Shown here piece after piece: positions 62,500 through 64,000 of a stretch of 64,000 bases of DNA; the first letter of the stretch is position 1; every line of letters starts with the position of its first letter. The notes below the pieces were generated by a model that was not told the origin of the DNA, did no database searches, and was given only the letters and a program-made list of their open reading frames with translations. The position numbers were made by a program, and so were the translations under genes. Origin of the DNA: Nannochloris sp. 'desiccata' (lineage: Eukaryota; Chlorophyta; Trebouxiophyceae; Chlorellales; Chlorellaceae); the NCBI GenBank assembly GCA_019044685.2, contig JAGTXX020000010.1, forward strand, positions 186,001 to 250,000. The letters are read 5' to 3'.

Positions 62500-63120
62500 T
62501 CACCTGCCTCCCCCTTGTTCTTCTTTTGTACTATCTCTGACCCACTTTAAATAACTCCCACTACCCCCAAACACCGGGACAGCCACCACTTCACATTCAT
62601 CATACGGATGCATCTCTTTGACTCTACGAGTTACTTCTGGTAGCAGACTAGCTTTGGTTTTAATTAAAAGTAATAACTCTTCATCTGTAATTACTTTTCC
62701 ATCCCAAAAATAAATTGATTCTATGCCGGGAAGTATATTTGTACAAGCACAGAGTTTTTCACTGACAAGAGCATGTGCGATGGTTCTACCTACGTCTTTA
62801 TCTGGGACAGTGACATAGATCATCACTATATCGGTTGTTTCGAGGCTATTGCTAGGAAGTTTTTGGAGTGAAAAAGCTGGTTCTGTTGGTGCTTTGGAAG
62901 GTGGTGTCGGGGAAGTTGAAGCCATTGTTTTTCTAGAAATGCTTCTGTGAGGGGATGTTTTACTCCAGGAATCGACCGGTAAAGATTCACGAGTGTTATT
63001 TCTAGCGCCGTAATTAGGGCAGCAAGAGGTGGTTGTAAGAGCTCTGGCTGTAGATGCAACGGTGGTGATTGCGCAAGGAAGGTTAAGAAGGGTGTGCAAT
63101 CGCAAACCCACACGAAGCAT
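62500..63120 (-). CDS. CUTA: CutA1-type divalent cation tolerance protein
   Basis: A single exon of 206 residues. The first ~95 residues are Ser/Thr/Arg-rich with a hydrophobic start, like a plastid or mitochondrial leader (RVGLRLHTLLNLPCAITTVA). The mature part is CutA1: DIVMIYVTVPDKDVGRTIAH (strand 1 and helix), LCACTNILPGIESIYFWDGK, then EELLLLIKTKASLLPEVTR, HPYDECEVVAVPV, ending SGSYLKWVRDS. CutA1 forms a very stable trimer, ferredoxin-like fold, and is linked to copper or general metal tolerance in plastids. The conserved HPYE/D motif and YFWDGK are intact. It lies in tandem with the water dikinase gene, ~580 bases apart. Confidence 0.94.
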   Translation of the reverse strand: MLRVGLRLHTLLNLPCAITTVASTARALTTTSCCPNYGARNNTRESLPVDSWSKTSPHRSISRKTMASTSPTPPSKAPTEPAFSLQKLPSNSLETTDIVMIYVTVPDKDVGRTIAHALVSEKLCACTNILPGIESIYFWDGKVITDEELLLLIKTKASLLPEVTRRVKEMHPYDECEVVAVPVFGGSGSYLKWVRDSTKEEQGGGR

Positions 63121-63696
63121 ACATTTGATTCCCTTGTTGAAATTTATGCTACCTTAAAAGTAGTTTGGAGCAAAGAATGGCCTTTATCAAGTCAACTCAA
63201 TTTATTAATCTAGATTACTCTGAGATCAGTTGGCGAGAAATCAACTTTGCAAATATGTGACACCAACCAAGAATTCCTAAACCTAGGATGAACTAATAAA
63301 ACAGCAATATCATTTGAATATTTAGAGATGACGGTCTTTAGGTCTGAGTGGTAACTAGCCTAAGCAAACTGATGCCGGCCACCACGGTGGGGAGACAAAG
63401 TACATCTTCAAACTTGCAGAGGTACTTATTGAAAAGTAGAGAAAGAACAAAACTGGTAGTTTTACGAGTACAAGTGTTCTCGTACTTGCTTATTTATTCA
63501 AACAAGGAAAAAAGAAGAAAGAATCTGTTGCTTCATAGTATCTTGAAAAAAATAAAAATAAAATCCGACAACGACAGCAAGACCTCCTCTTCCATACCTC
63601 CGAGGGAGTCCCCTGCACATTTGAACACACCATATATCTATATATCTCCTCTTTTTTACTCCAATCAAAAAATAAAATTCTATTACTACCAAGGTA
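63121..63696. other. intergenic stretch between water dikinase and CutA genes
   Basis: It holds the 3' flank of the upstream gene and the CutA promoter. Tandem A-rich stretches are seen but no gene. Confidence 0.4.
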
Positions 63697-64000
63697 CTAC
63701 GGTTGAGGTCTCGTTTGCACAATAAAGAGTCTTCCATCTACAACACACCCTTCAACATCTTGTGGCCCATCAAATTCACTTTCCAGCAACCTACCCACTG
63801 CAGCTAATCTCTTGCCTAGAGCACTTCTCACATCTTCACTCCAACTGAGTTCTTGTTGACTATAGTCTACAACACAGGGGATCACAGTATCGATTGCAGC
63901 AGCCATCGCAGCGGCAGCTGTTGTCAAACTAATGCTATTTTCTTCCTTTCCTCCATATTCATTTTCATCGTCTTCGACGTCACTTAATGAACCTAACGCG
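63697..64000 (-). CDS. C-terminal end of a glucan water dikinase-like protein
   Basis: The last exon is open from the right edge to a stop at 63697. It reads an acidic linker (SDVEDDENEYGGKEENSIS), a Ala-rich helix and then CVVDYSQQELSWSEDVRSAL, GKRLAAVGRLLESEFDGPQD, VEGCVVDGRLFIVQTRPQP. The segment GxPQD(V/I)EG...DG..(Y/F).VQ(T/S)RPQ is the C-terminal signature of PEP-synthase/pyruvate-phosphate-dikinase-like domains, as in starch glucan water dikinases. The enzyme would phosphorylate starch to allow its breakdown. The catalytic His and other domains are outside the window, so a PEP-synthase-type enzyme is not excluded. Confidence 0.72.
   Translation of the reverse strand, partial: ALGSLSDVEDDENEYGGKEENSISLTTAAAAMAAAIDTVIPCVVDYSQQELSWSEDVRSALGKRLAAVGRLLESEFDGPQDVEGCVVDGRLFIVQTRPQP

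Overview
The window looks like nuclear DNA of an AT-rich, intron-containing green alga (Chlorophyta). Most genes are split by short GT-AG introns. Support for a plastid-bearing green alga comes from a hydroxyproline-rich glycoprotein with an SPPP-type spacer, the C-terminus of a starch-phosphorylating water dikinase, a PAM71/GDT1-type plastid transporter, a plastid-like acyltransferase, an organellar MnmA and two degenerate TTTAGGG telomere-type units. The species cannot be named from this alone.

Layout. 0-12.8 kb is gene-dense: a Nudix-like protein (cut by the window edge), 2-oxoglutarate/malate carrier, lysophosphatidate acyltransferase, a Nudix-eIF2B-like fusion, a second mitochondrial-type carrier, a GT29 sialyltransferase-like protein with an EGF-like segment, a GDT1/PAM71 transporter and MnmA. 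12.9-20 kb holds an unknown membrane protein, a block of GTGGTAA hairpin repeats and an 11-exon cell-wall glycoprotein gene. 20-35 kb is accessory: a broken non-LTR retrotransposon, dispersed repeats, gene remnants, an SDF2 gene, a decayed P-loop NTPase and a direct-repeat-bounded segment. 35-47 kb is again housekeeping: rhomboid, protein kinase, tRNA-Pro with an intron, CPBP protease, PAF-acetylhydrolase-like protein and two disordered proteins. 47-51 kb holds a PD-(D/E)xK nuclease-like gene facing a second copy of the P-loop NTPase. 51-64 kb holds a TFIIIC subunit, a small membrane protein between direct repeats, a TKL kinase, an FAD monooxygenase, eS26, SURF2, an SCI1-like protein, CutA and the water dikinase end.

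Many genes were assembled across introns by matching donor and acceptor phase. When all exon lengths add to a multiple of three and the joined protein keeps family motifs, the model is given higher confidence. Several short genes (eS26, the TFIIIC subunit, the 104-residue membrane protein, the first SURF2 exons) emerge only this way.

The most unusual part is the pair of P-loop NTPase copies (about 29.2-31.0 and 49.4-51.1 kb) with an inverted fragment of the 5' end and a neighbouring nuclease-like gene. Each copy carries different lesions, which suggests a multicopy, fast-decaying NTPase/nuclease family of the kind seen in mobile or effector-like systems of eukaryotes. That link is an inference.
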